DNA of 64,000 nucleotides, taken from Brevibacillus agri. GTDB lineage: Bacteria; Bacillota; Bacilli; Brevibacillales; Brevibacillaceae. A program made the position numbers and the translations under genes. The notes beneath the pieces are model-generated. The model saw only the letters and a program-made list of their open reading frames with translations, made no database searches and had not been told where the DNA came from. Each line of letters opens with the position of its first letter. The stretch's first letter is position 1. Below are positions 50,872 to 59,906 of this stretch, in pieces. Location: the NCBI RefSeq assembly GCF_004117055.1, contig NZ_CP026363.1, forward strand, positions 1,589,001 through 1,653,000, read 5' to 3'.

Positions 50872-51642
50872 GTGGAAATTCGGGATGTGGTTGCCATGGT
50901 AACGGGTGGAGCTTCCGGATTGGGGGAAGCCACAGTAAGGAATGTGGTTGAGCACGGAGGAAAAGTAGCCATTCTTGATCTGGACCTCGAACGGGGGTAC
51001 GCCCTCGCCAGCGAGCTGGGACGTGAGCAAGCCCTGTTTGTACAGACGGATGTGACGAGCGAGGCGAGCGTGCGGGAGGCGATTGACCGCGCAGCGGGAG
51101 CTTTTGGCACCATTCATGCTGCGATCAATTGCGCGGGCACGGTCCTGGGGCAAAAGACGCTTTCCAGAAACGGCCCGCATTCGTTGGAGGCATTTGCCAA
51201 AGTCATCCAGCTCAATCTGATCGGCACGTTCAATGTCGTGCGCCTGGCGGTCGAGCAGATGGCAGGCAATGAGCCAGCCAGCACGGGCGAGCGCGGCATC
51301 ATCATCAATACGGCTTCTGTCGCCGCTTTTGACGGGCAGGTGGGGCAGGTGGCCTACAGCGCCTCCAAAGGCGGAATCGTCGGCATGACATTGCCATTGG
51401 CACGTGACCTGGCGCCGTACGGGATTCGGGTGATGACGATCGCTCCTGGCTTGTTCGATACGCCGATGTTTGACAAGCTGCCGCGCTCTGTAAAAGACGC
51501 GCTGGGAGCGACCGTTCCTTTTCCATCGCGCCTAGGTCAACCCGGCGAATACGCCAGGCTGGTGAACAGCATCATCACCAACCCGATGTTAAACGGAGAG
51601 ACGATTCGGCTGGACGGGGCGATTCGGATGCAGCCGAAGTGA
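50872..51642 (+). CDS. SDR, 3-hydroxyacyl-CoA dehydrogenase type-2-like
   Basis: The GTG at 50872 follows GGAAGGGAGAGAATGGC. The 256-residue classical SDR has [10 protein letters not shown] (Rossmann), NCAG, Ser in [13 protein letters not shown] and YSASKGG. The insert [20 protein letters not shown] (family wording [14 protein letters not shown]) and the end [16 protein letters not shown] are typical of the HSD17B10/type-2 3-hydroxyacyl-CoA dehydrogenases. It would act on branched or short 3-hydroxyacyl-CoA. No beta-oxidation partners adjoin. Confidence 0.9.
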   Translation: MEIRDVVAMVTGGASGLGEATVRNVVEHGGKVAILDLDLERGYALASELGREQALFVQTDVTSEASVREAIDRAAGAFGTIHAAINCAGTVLGQKTLSRNGPHSLEAFAKVIQLNLIGTFNVVRLAVEQMAGNEPASTGERGIIINTASVAAFDGQVGQVAYSASKGGIVGMTLPLARDLAPYGIRVMTIAPGLFDTPMFDKLPRSVKDALGATVPFPSRLGQPGEYARLVNSIITNPMLNGETIRLDGAIRMQPK

Positions 51643-51675
51643 GCGAAGGGGGAAGCAAGCGGGCAAGCTTTTGTT

Positions 51676-52515
51676 TCAGCTTTGCGGTTTGACGCGGCTG
51701 GGCGCTTCCGTTTCCAACAGCGACCGTTCCTGCGCCTTGAGCAGCGCCTGCGTGCGGTTGGCGACGCCGAGCTTGCCGTAGATTCCGTGCAGGTACACTT
51801 TTACCGTCCCGCCCGTATTGCCCAGCGTTTCGGCAATTTCCTTATTGGTAGCTCCCTTGCCGAGCATGGACAAAATGATCCGCTCCTTGCCTGTCAACGG
51901 CTCTGCAAGCGGCGCGGAGCGATTGTCTTTGATGGTTGCGCCCGTTTGCGGAAAGAGGGCGAGCAGGCGGGCGACGTAAGCGGGAGATACGGCAGGAGCA
52001 AACGGCTCTGTCCGGGCTTTTTCCCGCTGCTGATAGGCGAGCAGCAAGCTGTGCATGGCCGGTCCTTCGTCGAGAAAGCTGCGCACGTACAAATTCCGCT
52101 CTCCGATTGTGAGCGCCTCGTGCAAGCATGCCAGGGCCTGCGGCTTGTTGCCTTGCTGCCATTCGGCCAGCGCCTGCACCACGTATTTGTTAATCAGCAA
52201 GTCGCCCCAGCCGTGCGTCTCCAGGATGCGGGAAAACTGCTTGCCGACCAGCTCTGTCTCATCGGACATCATCCCTTTCAAGCCGAAGCGCGTCTTTCGG
52301 ATAAAAGGCTCTGTCGCGTTGTAGTTCAGATGGTAGAACAGCGGGTTTTGGGGCAGCTCGTCCTGCAATTGGGCAGCGCTTGCCACCCAGCTTGCAAAAT
52401 CGCCGTTTGCGAACACGAGGTTGGCCCGGACAAAAAACAGGCCGCTGGCAAATTGCTCGCGTTCCGCGGAGGCTGGCATGTTTGACAAGTCTTTATCCTC
52501 TTTCTTGCAGCGCAA
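51676..52515 (-). pseudogene. C-terminal part of a MalT/LAL-type LuxR regulator
   Basis: The 279-residue frame ends in a LuxR helix-turn-helix (PLTGKERIILSMLGKGATNKEIA, in part GATNKEIAETLGNT; VKVYLHGIYGKLGV). Before it stands a TPR-like helical region as in the sensor domain of MalT-type regulators. Those have 800-900 residues with an N-terminal P-loop ATPase, which is wholly missing. No ribosome binding site was found at the first ATG. It is probably a 5'-truncated remnant, though expression of a small regulator cannot be excluded. Confidence 0.65.
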
Positions 52516-52676
52516 AAGTATCCTTCTATTATACTAGCAGACATGCGCCGTTCGACACGGGAAAAACGCGGCGTCAAAATAGGGCGAGAAATTCCTTTCC
52601 CCGCCGGACACGCTTCAACAAGCTTTTCGCAGCGCGCCTTCTACAATGAAAGGTAAAAAAAGGACGTGCGCGGCGA

Positions 52677-53735
52677 ATGCAGATTATTCGATGGAAAAGG
52701 GCGGCCATGGTAGCGGTCGCAGCGGCTTTGCTGGCTGCTGCGAGCGCAAGCCCGGCTTTCGTCCAGGCGACAGAGGCGGGCGAGCGGCAAATAGCAGCAG
52801 AGGAAATCCGCATCGCGTTTGTGGGAGACATCATTTTGGATAAAAGCGTAGGGGTACAGATCGCGCGGCACGGGGTTGACTACCCGTTTCAAAAAACAGC
52901 GGATTTTTTGCGGCAGGCCGATCTGGCTATCGGCAACCTGGAAACGCCTGTCAGCACACGCGGCAAGCCGGAGAAAAAGGAGTTTACGTATCGCGCCAAG
53001 CCGGAAGCGTTGCAGGGGCTTAAAACTGCCGGAATCGACGTGGTCAATCTGGCGAACAACCACACGCTGGATTACGGTGTGGATGCCCTGCTCGATACGT
53101 TTGCCCATTTGCAAAAGCAGCAAATCGGCTACGTGGGCGCAGGCAAAAACGAAGCGGAAGCGTTTGCGCCGTACGTACAGACGATCAAAGGCAAACGCGT
53201 TGCGGTGATCGGGCTTGGCCGCGTGCTGCCCAATCAGCGCTGGTACGCGGGCAAAAACAGGCCAGGGCTTGCGCACGCCTACGCCTATGAGCCGATGCTC
53301 TCCTATGTGCAGCAGGCGGTGGCGCAGTCAGATATCACGATTGCGGTCATGCACTGGAATCTGGAGTACAAGGACACGCCCGAGCCGTATGCCCGCGAGC
53401 TGGCGAAAAAGCTGATCGACCACGGCGTGGATGCGGTAGTCGGCTCGCATAGCCATTCGGTCATGGGCGTCGAGTTTTACAAAAATGCGCCGATCTACTA
53501 CAGCGTAGGCAATTTTGTGTTCACGACCTCGCACAATCCGAAAGGCCGTGAAGCCATCATGGCGGAGCTGACATTTGCCGCAAGCGGCACGAGGACGCGG
53601 GTCATCCCGGTCAAGATTGCAAACGGACAGCCAGCCCCGATGGACAGCCAAAACAGGCAGCGGATGGTGGACAAGCTGAACCGGATTTCCTACGGGGCAA
53701 CGGTCGCAGCGGACGGCGAAGTGAAAAAGAAGTAG
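52677..53735 (+). CDS. CapA-family metallophosphatase-like exported protein
   Basis: The 352-residue protein starts with a signal peptide (hydrophobic to about residue 30, VQA cleavage). It continues with the PGA_cap (CapA) domain: FVGDIILDKSVG, GNLETPVS, NLANNHTLDYG, MHWNLEYKD and VGSHSHSVMGVE. These carry the Asp/Asn/His metal ligands of the calcineurin-like fold. CapA/PgsA is tied to poly-gamma-glutamate capsules, but no capBC lies near, so this is a stand-alone paralogue whose substrate is unknown. Confidence 0.9.
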   Translation: MQIIRWKRAAMVAVAAALLAAASASPAFVQATEAGERQIAAEEIRIAFVGDIILDKSVGVQIARHGVDYPFQKTADFLRQADLAIGNLETPVSTRGKPEKKEFTYRAKPEALQGLKTAGIDVVNLANNHTLDYGVDALLDTFAHLQKQQIGYVGAGKNEAEAFAPYVQTIKGKRVAVIGLGRVLPNQRWYAGKNRPGLAHAYAYEPMLSYVQQAVAQSDITIAVMHWNLEYKDTPEPYARELAKKLIDHGVDAVVGSHSHSVMGVEFYKNAPIYYSVGNFVFTTSHNPKGREAIMAELTFAASGTRTRVIPVKIANGQPAPMDSQNRQRMVDKLNRISYGATVAADGEVKKK

Positions 53736-53763
53736 GGAGGCTTTTGGAGAAGCCTCCCTTTTT
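53735..53763 (+). terminator. Rho-independent terminator
   Basis: A perfect 9-bp stem, GGGAGGCTT (starting at the last base of the CapA stop codon) with AAGCCTCCC (53750-53758), then five T. Confidence 0.93.
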
Positions 53764-53817
53764 GCATGGCTTTGGCTGGTCGCTCAGGCGTGCCCGACGG
53801 ACAACGGACAACGCCGC

Positions 53818-54234
53818 TCACACAGACTCTGCCTGCCTGCGCATCATCTCTCTGCGCACGAAGCCGTACTGCTCGTACAGTCCATGCGCATCCCGCGTAC
53901 CCAGCGTCATGTTCGTATGACGAATGGCCGGATGGTGGATGACGATCTCCATCATCCACTTGCCAAGCCCTTTTCCCCGATGCGCCGGATCGACGAAGAC
54001 ATCGCACACCCAGGAAAAAGTCGCGTAGTCCGTCACGACCCTGACGAATCCAGCCTGTCCGTTCTCGTGGTGCAATCCGAAGCAGAGCGACTGCTGGATG
54101 CTTTTGCGCACGATCTCGCACGGACGCTCGCTGGCCCAATAGGTGGTAGCCAGCCACGCACAAATTTTGTCCTCGTCGAGCAAAGCCTTGTCATCGCTCA
54201 TCGTATAAGGCCATTCGCCGTGCTTCCACTCCAT
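53818..54234 (-). CDS. GNAT-family N-acetyltransferase
   Basis: The 138-residue protein covers a compact Acetyltransf domain. VFVDPAHRGKGLGKWMME contains the acetyl-CoA pyrophosphate loop (R-G-K-G-L-G), and LYEQYGFVRRE the closing motif. GGGAGGGG stands before the ATG. It is divergent from the MocR-type regulator at 54359, 124 bp away, which may control it. Confidence 0.9.
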   Translation of the reverse strand: MEWKHGEWPYTMSDDKALLDEDKICAWLATTYWASERPCEIVRKSIQQSLCFGLHHENGQAGFVRVVTDYATFSWVCDVFVDPAHRGKGLGKWMMEIVIHHPAIRHTNMTLGTRDAHGLYEQYGFVRREMMRRQAESV

Positions 54235-54358
54235 CTGTACCCCTCCCGCTTTCCTGTTTACTGCCTGACTTACGATTTACTATACTGTAAGGAACAAAAA
54301 GAGAGCTACGCACAAAAAGCGCATCTGTACCCACACAGAGCGGAGAACGGGGGACAGG

Positions 54359-55744
54359 ATGGAGACAAAATACGAAGCGGTCAAGCAAGAGATCAAGGAG
54401 CGACTGGCGGCGGGCAACATACGGCCGGGCGAGAAGCTGCCTTCGATCCGCACAGCCTCTGCGCTGTGGAATTGCAGCATCAACACGGCGATCCGGGCCT
54501 ATCAGGAGCTGGAAAAAGAGCACTTGATCTACTCCGTGCCAAAAAGCGGCTATTACGCAGTGCTTCGCTCGCAGGAAAGCGCGCGCCGGATGGAGGAGCA
54601 CATTGATTTTTCAGCGGCGTGTCCCGATCCGGAGGTCATGCCGTACAAAGACTTCCAGCATTGCCTCAACCGCGCCATCGAGCTGTACCGGGAGCAGCTT
54701 TTCACCTATTGCGATCCGCAAGGCTTTTCCTCTTTGCGCCGCGAATTGGAGAAGCATCTCGCCCATTCGCAAGTATTCGCGCATCCGTCCCGAATCTGCG
54801 TAGTTTCGGGCGCGCAGCAAGCTTTGCACCTGCTTGCGTCGATGCCTTTTCCCAACGGAAAAAGCGCGGTTCTGGTCGAGCAGCCCACTTTTCACGGCAT
54901 GCTTCGTTCGCTGCGGCTGCTGGGCGTAACGGCGCTCGGAATCGCGCGGACTGCGGCAGGCATCGACCTGGACGAGCTGGAGCGACATTTTCGCAACAAT
55001 CCGATCAAGTTTTTTTATACTGTGCCGCGCTATCACAATCCGCTCGGGACAAGCTATGCGGCAGAGGAGAAAAAGCAAATCGCCAGGTTGGCGGAGCGCT
55101 ACGGGGTATTTGTCGTCGAGGACGACTACCTGGCTGACATGGAGACGAAGGCGAAGGCCGACCCGATCTACAGCTACGATTCAGCGGGACAGGTTATCTA
55201 CGTCAAAAGCTTTTCCAAAATCATGCTGCCGGGACTGCGACTGGCTGCGGTCGTGTTGCCGCCGTCGCTTCTGGAGACGTTTCGCCTGTTCAAAGCATCG
55301 GCTGATTCCAGCACGTCGGTCCTGTCCCAAGCTGCTCTGGAACTGTATCTGAACTGCGGCATGTACGACCGTCATGCGGCGATGGTTAGGGAGCGCTATC
55401 AGGCGCGGATGGAAGCGCTGGATGCAGCTTGCCGCCGCCATCTGGACAAGGGGCTGGGCTTTCGGTATGTCGCGGCGCACGGGGGAATTTTTACGACCAT
55501 CGTCCTGCCGGAAGGAATCGCAGCCCCCGACATGATCGCGGCCTTGCAGCAGCGCCATGTACGGGTGTTCTCCACGGAGCAAAACTACTTGCCGAGCTTT
55601 GCTAGCGACAACGGGCTGCGCCTCAGCATCATTCAGACGGATGCCGCCGAGATCGACAGAGGAATGGCGCTCATGGCCGAGGTCGCCGGCGCGCTTGCGC
55701 AAAAACGGGAAATGGACAGGCGGCGAGTCATCGACTGGCGATGA
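54359..55744 (+). CDS. MocR-type GntR/aminotransferase regulator
   Basis: The 461-residue protein has an N-terminal GntR winged helix (about 1-72, GEKLPSIRTASALWNCSINT) and a fold-type I aminotransferase-like domain. The PLP lysine lies in VKSFSKIMLPGLRLA, and the cofactor residues in YHNPLG and VVEDDYLAD. MocR proteins use PLP or its adducts as signals, as PdxR and GabR do. The target may be the divergent GNAT gene. Confidence 0.92.
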   Translation: METKYEAVKQEIKERLAAGNIRPGEKLPSIRTASALWNCSINTAIRAYQELEKEHLIYSVPKSGYYAVLRSQESARRMEEHIDFSAACPDPEVMPYKDFQHCLNRAIELYREQLFTYCDPQGFSSLRRELEKHLAHSQVFAHPSRICVVSGAQQALHLLASMPFPNGKSAVLVEQPTFHGMLRSLRLLGVTALGIARTAAGIDLDELERHFRNNPIKFFYTVPRYHNPLGTSYAAEEKKQIARLAERYGVFVVEDDYLADMETKAKADPIYSYDSAGQVIYVKSFSKIMLPGLRLAAVVLPPSLLETFRLFKASADSSTSVLSQAALELYLNCGMYDRHAAMVRERYQARMEALDAACRRHLDKGLGFRYVAAHGGIFTTIVLPEGIAAPDMIAALQQRHVRVFSTEQNYLPSFASDNGLRLSIIQTDAAEIDRGMALMAEVAGALAQKREMDRRRVIDWR

Positions 55745-55836
55745 ATAGGAGCTGCTGCCAATGAATTGAATTATCAAAATATTTACCGTTGACTCGACTG
55801 TTCGGAAAAATTTAATATATATAAATTGAAAACTAT

Positions 55837-57299
55837 GTTTTGTATCACTAGCGTTGCATAAAAAATGCGTTCGTAATTTGTCAAAGTATTCTGAATGACA
55901 TTTTCAGCTACACAACCAAAAACGGCAGCAACCAAGCAAAAGGTAGCCACTGTCCATTTGGTAGTTTTATACATTTATTACAATCGTGATAACAGCAACC
56001 AATACCTAATTCCTTTTCTGTCGCCCTCTGGATGTTCGTTTGGACTGGTAATTCATTCTACCTATCCATTGTTCGAACGTTTGCCAAAGAAACACTTTTA
56101 GCCATCTCCTGATCTGCAACAAGCTGTGCTGACTGTTTTGTTCCAGTTTGACAAGGAGCAACAGGCAGTAGGCAATGAGTGCGAGTAATACTTGGTTTCG
56201 TACCGCATTTTCACTCGTTCCATAGAAGTTCTTGATCTTTACATGCTGCTTTATCCACTTGAAAAACAGCTCAATTTGCCAACGCCAACGATAGATGTCG
56301 CTGAGTTCTTCTGCTTCCAGGTCGAACCGATTCGTAATGATTCGAATGAGATTTCCCTTCGAATCAAGCGTTTCAATGAGTCGCAGCACGTTATCTACCC
56401 GCTTTTGAGGCGTTCCAAGAAGGATCATGGAATCCGATAAAACGGAGCTTTCCAAGGGGATTTTGAATTCATAAAGATGACGGATTTCGGCGTTATCTTT
56501 TAGACGAGAAGCGAAAAAGATGCCTTTGTCCGTGTATTCATCAAATTTTTCATAATCCACATACCCTCGATCAAAGACGTACATCATACCGATCTCATCA
56601 ATCAACGATTCCATTTGAGTGCGGTCATTGGACTTGGCACCCGTGATGGTTATTTTTTCAGGATACACATCCCCCTGGTCGGCAAAGACGAGACGAAGAT
56701 GAAGTTTGATGCCAGCCTTGGTTTTACGGAAAGTTGCCCATTTGTACTTCTGCAAACACAGCCCAATCGTTGTAGAATCAATGATTTTCATGTCTTTTCG
56801 AAGGGAATACGTGTTGCCCGAGTGTCTCTGAATTTGCCCTACAAGGTCAACAAATATTTCTTCAAGCAAAGCTGGATCTACTCGATTGTTTTTGCGACTA
56901 AGCTGAGCGGGACTAATCGACGACAGTCCTAACTCTCGCTGGAATTTCTTTGATAAAACATCATCTGCAATGGCTCGGAGTCCTTCTCGTTGCTGAAGTT
57001 GAGCATGCAAAAACAGGAGTAGATATGCTTTGGTCGTTAACTTTTTCACGTACTTGTCCTGATCCGTTTCGTCTATCCGTTGTTGAAATTTCACAATATT
57101 AATGGGTGAAATGTATTTACCAAATGAAGAAAATAGGGTATTCTTGTCCATGGTCTATCCTTTGCGTTGGATTTGGACAGGAACTACCTGACCTTTCCAG
57201 TGTAAAGGATTTTTTTATGCCTGAGAACACTTGAACGCTGAAAGTTATGATGATTTTGAATGGTATGAAAAGATTAATGCAACGCTAGTGGTTTTGTAT
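55837..57299 (-). mobile_element. Intact IS4-family insertion sequence with 9-bp target duplication
   Basis: The element spans 55846-57290 (1445 bp). Its ends are inverted copies of CACTAGCGTTGCAT (55846-55859; complement 57277-57290). The 9-mer GTTTTGTAT is directly duplicated outside both ends (55837-55845 and 57291-57299). It encodes one full transposase on the minus strand. Composition is much lower in GC than the genome around it. The flanking target was already AT-rich and lies 40 bp from a second, decayed IS. Confidence 0.94.
56006..57151 (-). CDS. IS4-family transposase
   Basis: The 381-residue transposase has an N-terminal DUF4372-like helical domain (about 1-85) and a DDE_Tnp_1 domain. 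The catalytic residues are visible: D in KIIDSTTIGL, D in YVFDRGYVDY and E in RWRWQIELFFKWIKQ, which also fits the IS4 Y-R-E-K signature. The frame is uninterrupted, so it may be active. Confidence 0.94.
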   Translation of the reverse strand: MDKNTLFSSFGKYISPINIVKFQQRIDETDQDKYVKKLTTKAYLLLFLHAQLQQREGLRAIADDVLSKKFQRELGLSSISPAQLSRKNNRVDPALLEEIFVDLVGQIQRHSGNTYSLRKDMKIIDSTTIGLCLQKYKWATFRKTKAGIKLHLRLVFADQGDVYPEKITITGAKSNDRTQMESLIDEIGMMYVFDRGYVDYEKFDEYTDKGIFFASRLKDNAEIRHLYEFKIPLESSVLSDSMILLGTPQKRVDNVLRLIETLDSKGNLIRIITNRFDLEAEELSDIYRWRWQIELFFKWIKQHVKIKNFYGTSENAVRNQVLLALIAYCLLLLVKLEQNSQHSLLQIRRWLKVFLWQTFEQWIGRMNYQSKRTSRGRQKRN

Positions 57300-57339
57300 A
57301 TAAAACAAAAAACGATTTAAACCAGAAAAATCAGGAGAA

Positions 57340-57870
57340 TGATATTATCCCCTTTAGGTAGACGGTGAAAAAAGACCAAGTTAACGAGCTTGGATGATAC
57401 ACTGATACTTGGAGGGGATTTTCTTTGGCTAAAAAGGGGCAGTCATTTGTGAAGTATTCAGAGGAGACAAAACAAAGAGCCGTTGATTTATATGAAAAGG
57501 GTGGACGAAGTTATCAAGCTGTGGCGGATGCTCTGGGAATACGCAGTTCTAGTCAGGTAAAGAGCTGGGTAAAGAAATGCCGCAACCACGAAACACTGCA
57601 GGATCAGCGGGGCAAACAAGCAGCTTCCCATCCTTTTATTGGACGGCCCCGCACCAGGTTTTCCAGCGTGGAGGAAGAACGGGATTATTTGAAAGCGCAG
57701 GTCGCGTTTCTAAAAAAGCGCAATCCCAATCTATTCGGGGAGGGATCATTCCGAAAATAAATCGCTTTGACATCCTTTCTTCGTTAAAGGACATGTACCC
57801 CATTACTTGGTTGGTGGAGATCGCCCAAGTATCGCGGGCAGGTTATTACAGATTTTCCGAAAGAGAAAGC
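57340..57870 (+). mobile_element. Left part of a decayed IS3-family element
   Basis: TGATATTATCCCCTTTAGGTAGACGGTGAAAAAAGACC (given here by position 57340-57377) matches the left end of the intact IS3-family element at 18875 in most places. orfA is complete and the slippery AAAAAAG recurs at 57712-57718. OrfB stops after about 45 residues near 57868, so the DDE domain and the right end are lost. It cannot move by itself. Confidence 0.87.
57425..57760 (+). CDS. IS3-family OrfA of the decayed element
   Basis: A TTG start at 57425 follows GGAGGGG. The 111-residue protein has the HTH (KQRAVDLYEKGGRSYQAVADAL, in part SYQAVADALGIRS) and the zipper (VEEERDYLKAQVAFLKK) of IS3-family OrfA, similar to the one at 18959. 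Since OrfB is cut off, it is a relic. Confidence 0.87.
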   Translation: MAKKGQSFVKYSEETKQRAVDLYEKGGRSYQAVADALGIRSSSQVKSWVKKCRNHETLQDQRGKQAASHPFIGRPRTRFSSVEEERDYLKAQVAFLKKRNPNLFGEGSFRK

Positions 57871-57871
57871 C

Positions 57872-57922
57872 CGCTACGGTGCGATAGCACCCCCTTTAGG
57901 GGCGGGATGAGAGTGAGTAGCG
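57872..57922 (+). other. Compact three-stem structured element at the IS break point
   Basis: An outer stem CGCTAC (57872-57877) / GTAGCG (57917-57922) encloses GGTGC-gata-GCACC (57878-57891) and CCC-CTTTA-GGGG (57892-57902). Such CCCCTTTAGGGG hairpins occur at right ends of IS200/IS605-type elements and their guide-RNA genes. This may be the trace of another element or part of the RNA leader of the oligopeptide operon. No ORF of that element type remains. Confidence 0.4.
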
Positions 57923-57943
57923 AATGGCTGCACCCGTGAGTTG

Positions 57944-57975
57944 TGCCCGGCCCTGGGGCTGGGCATTCTTCTTTT
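57944..57975 (+). terminator. Hairpin with T-rich tail before the oligopeptide operon
   Basis: TGCCCGGCC pairs with GGCTGGGCA (57944-57965, one G-T pair, loop of four), followed by TTCTTCTTTT. It could end transcription from upstream or attenuate the downstream operon, whose AAAGGAGG begins 8 bp later. Confidence 0.6.
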
Positions 57976-57996
57976 CCACCCGAAAGGAGGCAAACG

Positions 57997-58953
57997 ATGA
58001 CCGCCTATTTCCTGAAAAGACTGTTGTACATGGCGCTGAGCCTCTTCGGCGCATCCGTTCTGATCTTTCTTTTGTACGCCATGACGCCCGGCGACTTCGT
58101 CGATACGAACCCGAAGCTGACGGCGGAGCGCAAGCTGGAGCTGAAGGCGATGTACGGACTGGATAAGCCTGTCGGGGAGCGGTATGTCATCTGGATGAAA
58201 AACGCTTTGCGCGGCGACTTCGGCTACTCCCTGCAATACCAGCAGCCGGTGATGTCGCTTTTGAACGACTACATCTGGAACTCGTTTTTGCTCGCCATCA
58301 CCTCTACGTTTTTCACCTGGCTCATCGCCATTTCCATCGGGGTGCTGTCTGCGGCAAAGCAGCATTCGTGGTTCGATGCGCTCGTGACGATCGGGGTGTT
58401 TGCCGCGATGTCGCTGCCTGTCTTTTTCGTCGGCTTGCTGTTCATCAAATTGTTCGCGGTCGATGCCAAGCTGTTTCCTGCGGGCGGGATGATGCAGATC
58501 GGCAGCAAGGAGACGGGGCTTGCTTACGCATGGGACGTCATTCGCCACATGTTTTTGCCTGTGGCTGTCCTGACGCTGTTGAGCGTAGGGGCGCTGACCC
58601 GCTATTTCCGTACGAACATGCTCGAGGTCATCCAGCAAGACTTCGTGCGCACAGCCAGGGCCAAAGGGCTGAAAGAAAAAGTCGTCCTGCACAAGCACGC
58701 CCTGCGCAATGCGCTTTTGCCAGCGATTACGCTGCTCGGCTTTGAGCTGCCGGCGCTTTTTGGCGGCGCGATCATCACGGAAAAAATTTTCAACTGGCCC
58801 GGTGTCGGACAGTTGTACATGCAGGCGTTTTCGGTGCGGGACTACCCGCTGTTGATGGGCTTCACGATGTTTTTGGCGATTCTCACCGTCGTGGGCAACC
58901 TGTCCGCCGATCTGCTGTACAGAGTGGCTGACCCGCGCGTCCGGCTGAAGTGA
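57997..58953 (+). CDS. oppB: Oligopeptide ABC transporter permease (DppB/OppB)
   Basis: The ATG at 57997 follows GAAAGGAGGCAAACG. The 318-residue protein has six helices and the peptide-transporter B-subunit layout. It starts with FLKRLLYMALSLFGASVLIF and carries the EAA loop RTARAKGLKEKVVLHKHALRNAL (core RTARAKGL) and a late GGAIITEKIFNWPGVGQL. It is the first gene of oppB-C-D-F. A peptide or nickel/opine-type substrate is possible; the binding protein gene at 63071 may serve this system. Confidence 0.92.
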   Translation: MTAYFLKRLLYMALSLFGASVLIFLLYAMTPGDFVDTNPKLTAERKLELKAMYGLDKPVGERYVIWMKNALRGDFGYSLQYQQPVMSLLNDYIWNSFLLAITSTFFTWLIAISIGVLSAAKQHSWFDALVTIGVFAAMSLPVFFVGLLFIKLFAVDAKLFPAGGMMQIGSKETGLAYAWDVIRHMFLPVAVLTLLSVGALTRYFRTNMLEVIQQDFVRTARAKGLKEKVVLHKHALRNALLPAITLLGFELPALFGGAIITEKIFNWPGVGQLYMQAFSVRDYPLLMGFTMFLAILTVVGNLSADLLYRVADPRVRLK

Positions 58954-58966
58954 GGGAGGAAACGAG

Positions 58967-59899
58967 ATGGCGACAGTAGCGAGGGAAGCAGCGGAGCTGG
59001 CGAGAGACGGGCGGACTGCCTCCCGCCGATCCTCCTTGTGGCGCGAGGCGTTTTCGCGGCTGAAAAAGAAGCGTTTGGCGATGGGCGGACTCGTGTTTTT
59101 GCTGGTGATGGCCGCAGTTTGTTTGATCGGGCCGTTTTTTTCGCCCTACGCCAGCGGCAGCGTGAACACGGAGAGCATCAACAAGCCGCCAAGCCTCGCG
59201 CATTGGCTCGGGACGGACAATTTGGGGCGGGACATTTTGACGCGGATGATGCAGGCGGGTCGCATCTCGCTGACGGTCGGGATCGCCTCGATGGTGCTGT
59301 CCGTCACGATCGGGACGGTGCTCGGGGCGCTCGCAGGCTTTTACCGTGGTTGGGTCGACCAGTTGATTATGCGGCTGGCGGATGTGTTGATGACCATTCC
59401 CGGCTTGCCGCTGCTTTTCATCATGGGCGCGGTGCTCTCCGAGTGGAAAATCCCGACTGATTACCGCATCTACATCGTGATGGTCATGCTCAGCCTGATC
59501 GGCTGGCCGGGCTTGGCGCGGCTGGTGCGCAGCCAGATGCTGACGCTGCGCGAGAGCGAGTTCATGCAGGCGGCAGAGGTGCTCGGCCTGCGGGATCGGC
59601 GCAAGCTGTTTCACCATTTGCTGCCCAATCTGATGCCGCTGCTCATCGTCGTGGCGACCTTGAACGTCGGGGGAGCGATCCTGAGCGAATCGGTGCTCTC
59701 CTATTTCGGGCTGGGCGTCGTCCCGCCGACACCGACGTGGGGCAACATGATGGACGCGGCGAACTCCCTGATTGATTTTCAAAAGCGGCCGTGGCTGTGG
59801 GTACCGCCGGGCGTCGCCATTTTTGCCACCGTGATTTCGATCAATTTGCTCGGGGACGGACTGCGAGACGCACTGGACCCGAAGCAGAAGGGCAGGTGA
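58967..59899 (+). CDS. oppC: Oligopeptide ABC transporter permease (DppC/OppC)
   Basis: The 310-residue permease has an N-terminal OppC_N segment ([18 protein letters not shown]), the [17 protein letters not shown] signature of C subunits and the EAA loop [27 protein letters not shown] (core AAEVLGLRD). GGGAGGAAACGAG precedes the ATG; the gap to oppB is 13 bp. Confidence 0.93.
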   Translation: MATVAREAAELARDGRTASRRSSLWREAFSRLKKKRLAMGGLVFLLVMAAVCLIGPFFSPYASGSVNTESINKPPSLAHWLGTDNLGRDILTRMMQAGRISLTVGIASMVLSVTIGTVLGALAGFYRGWVDQLIMRLADVLMTIPGLPLLFIMGAVLSEWKIPTDYRIYIVMVMLSLIGWPGLARLVRSQMLTLRESEFMQAAEVLGLRDRRKLFHHLLPNLMPLLIVVATLNVGGAILSESVLSYFGLGVVPPTPTWGNMMDAANSLIDFQKRPWLWVPPGVAIFATVISINLLGDGLRDALDPKQKGR

Positions 59900-59906
59900 G
59901 CCGGAC

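Noticed and set aside
50457-50951. 164-codon plus-strand frame before the SDR
   Set aside because: It runs into the SDR gene in another frame, has no site before its start, and its composition is not protein-like.
55783-55974. 63-codon minus-strand frame with a hydrophobic start
   Set aside because: It begins inside the IS4 element and crosses its left end and the target duplication, so it is a product of the insertion junction.
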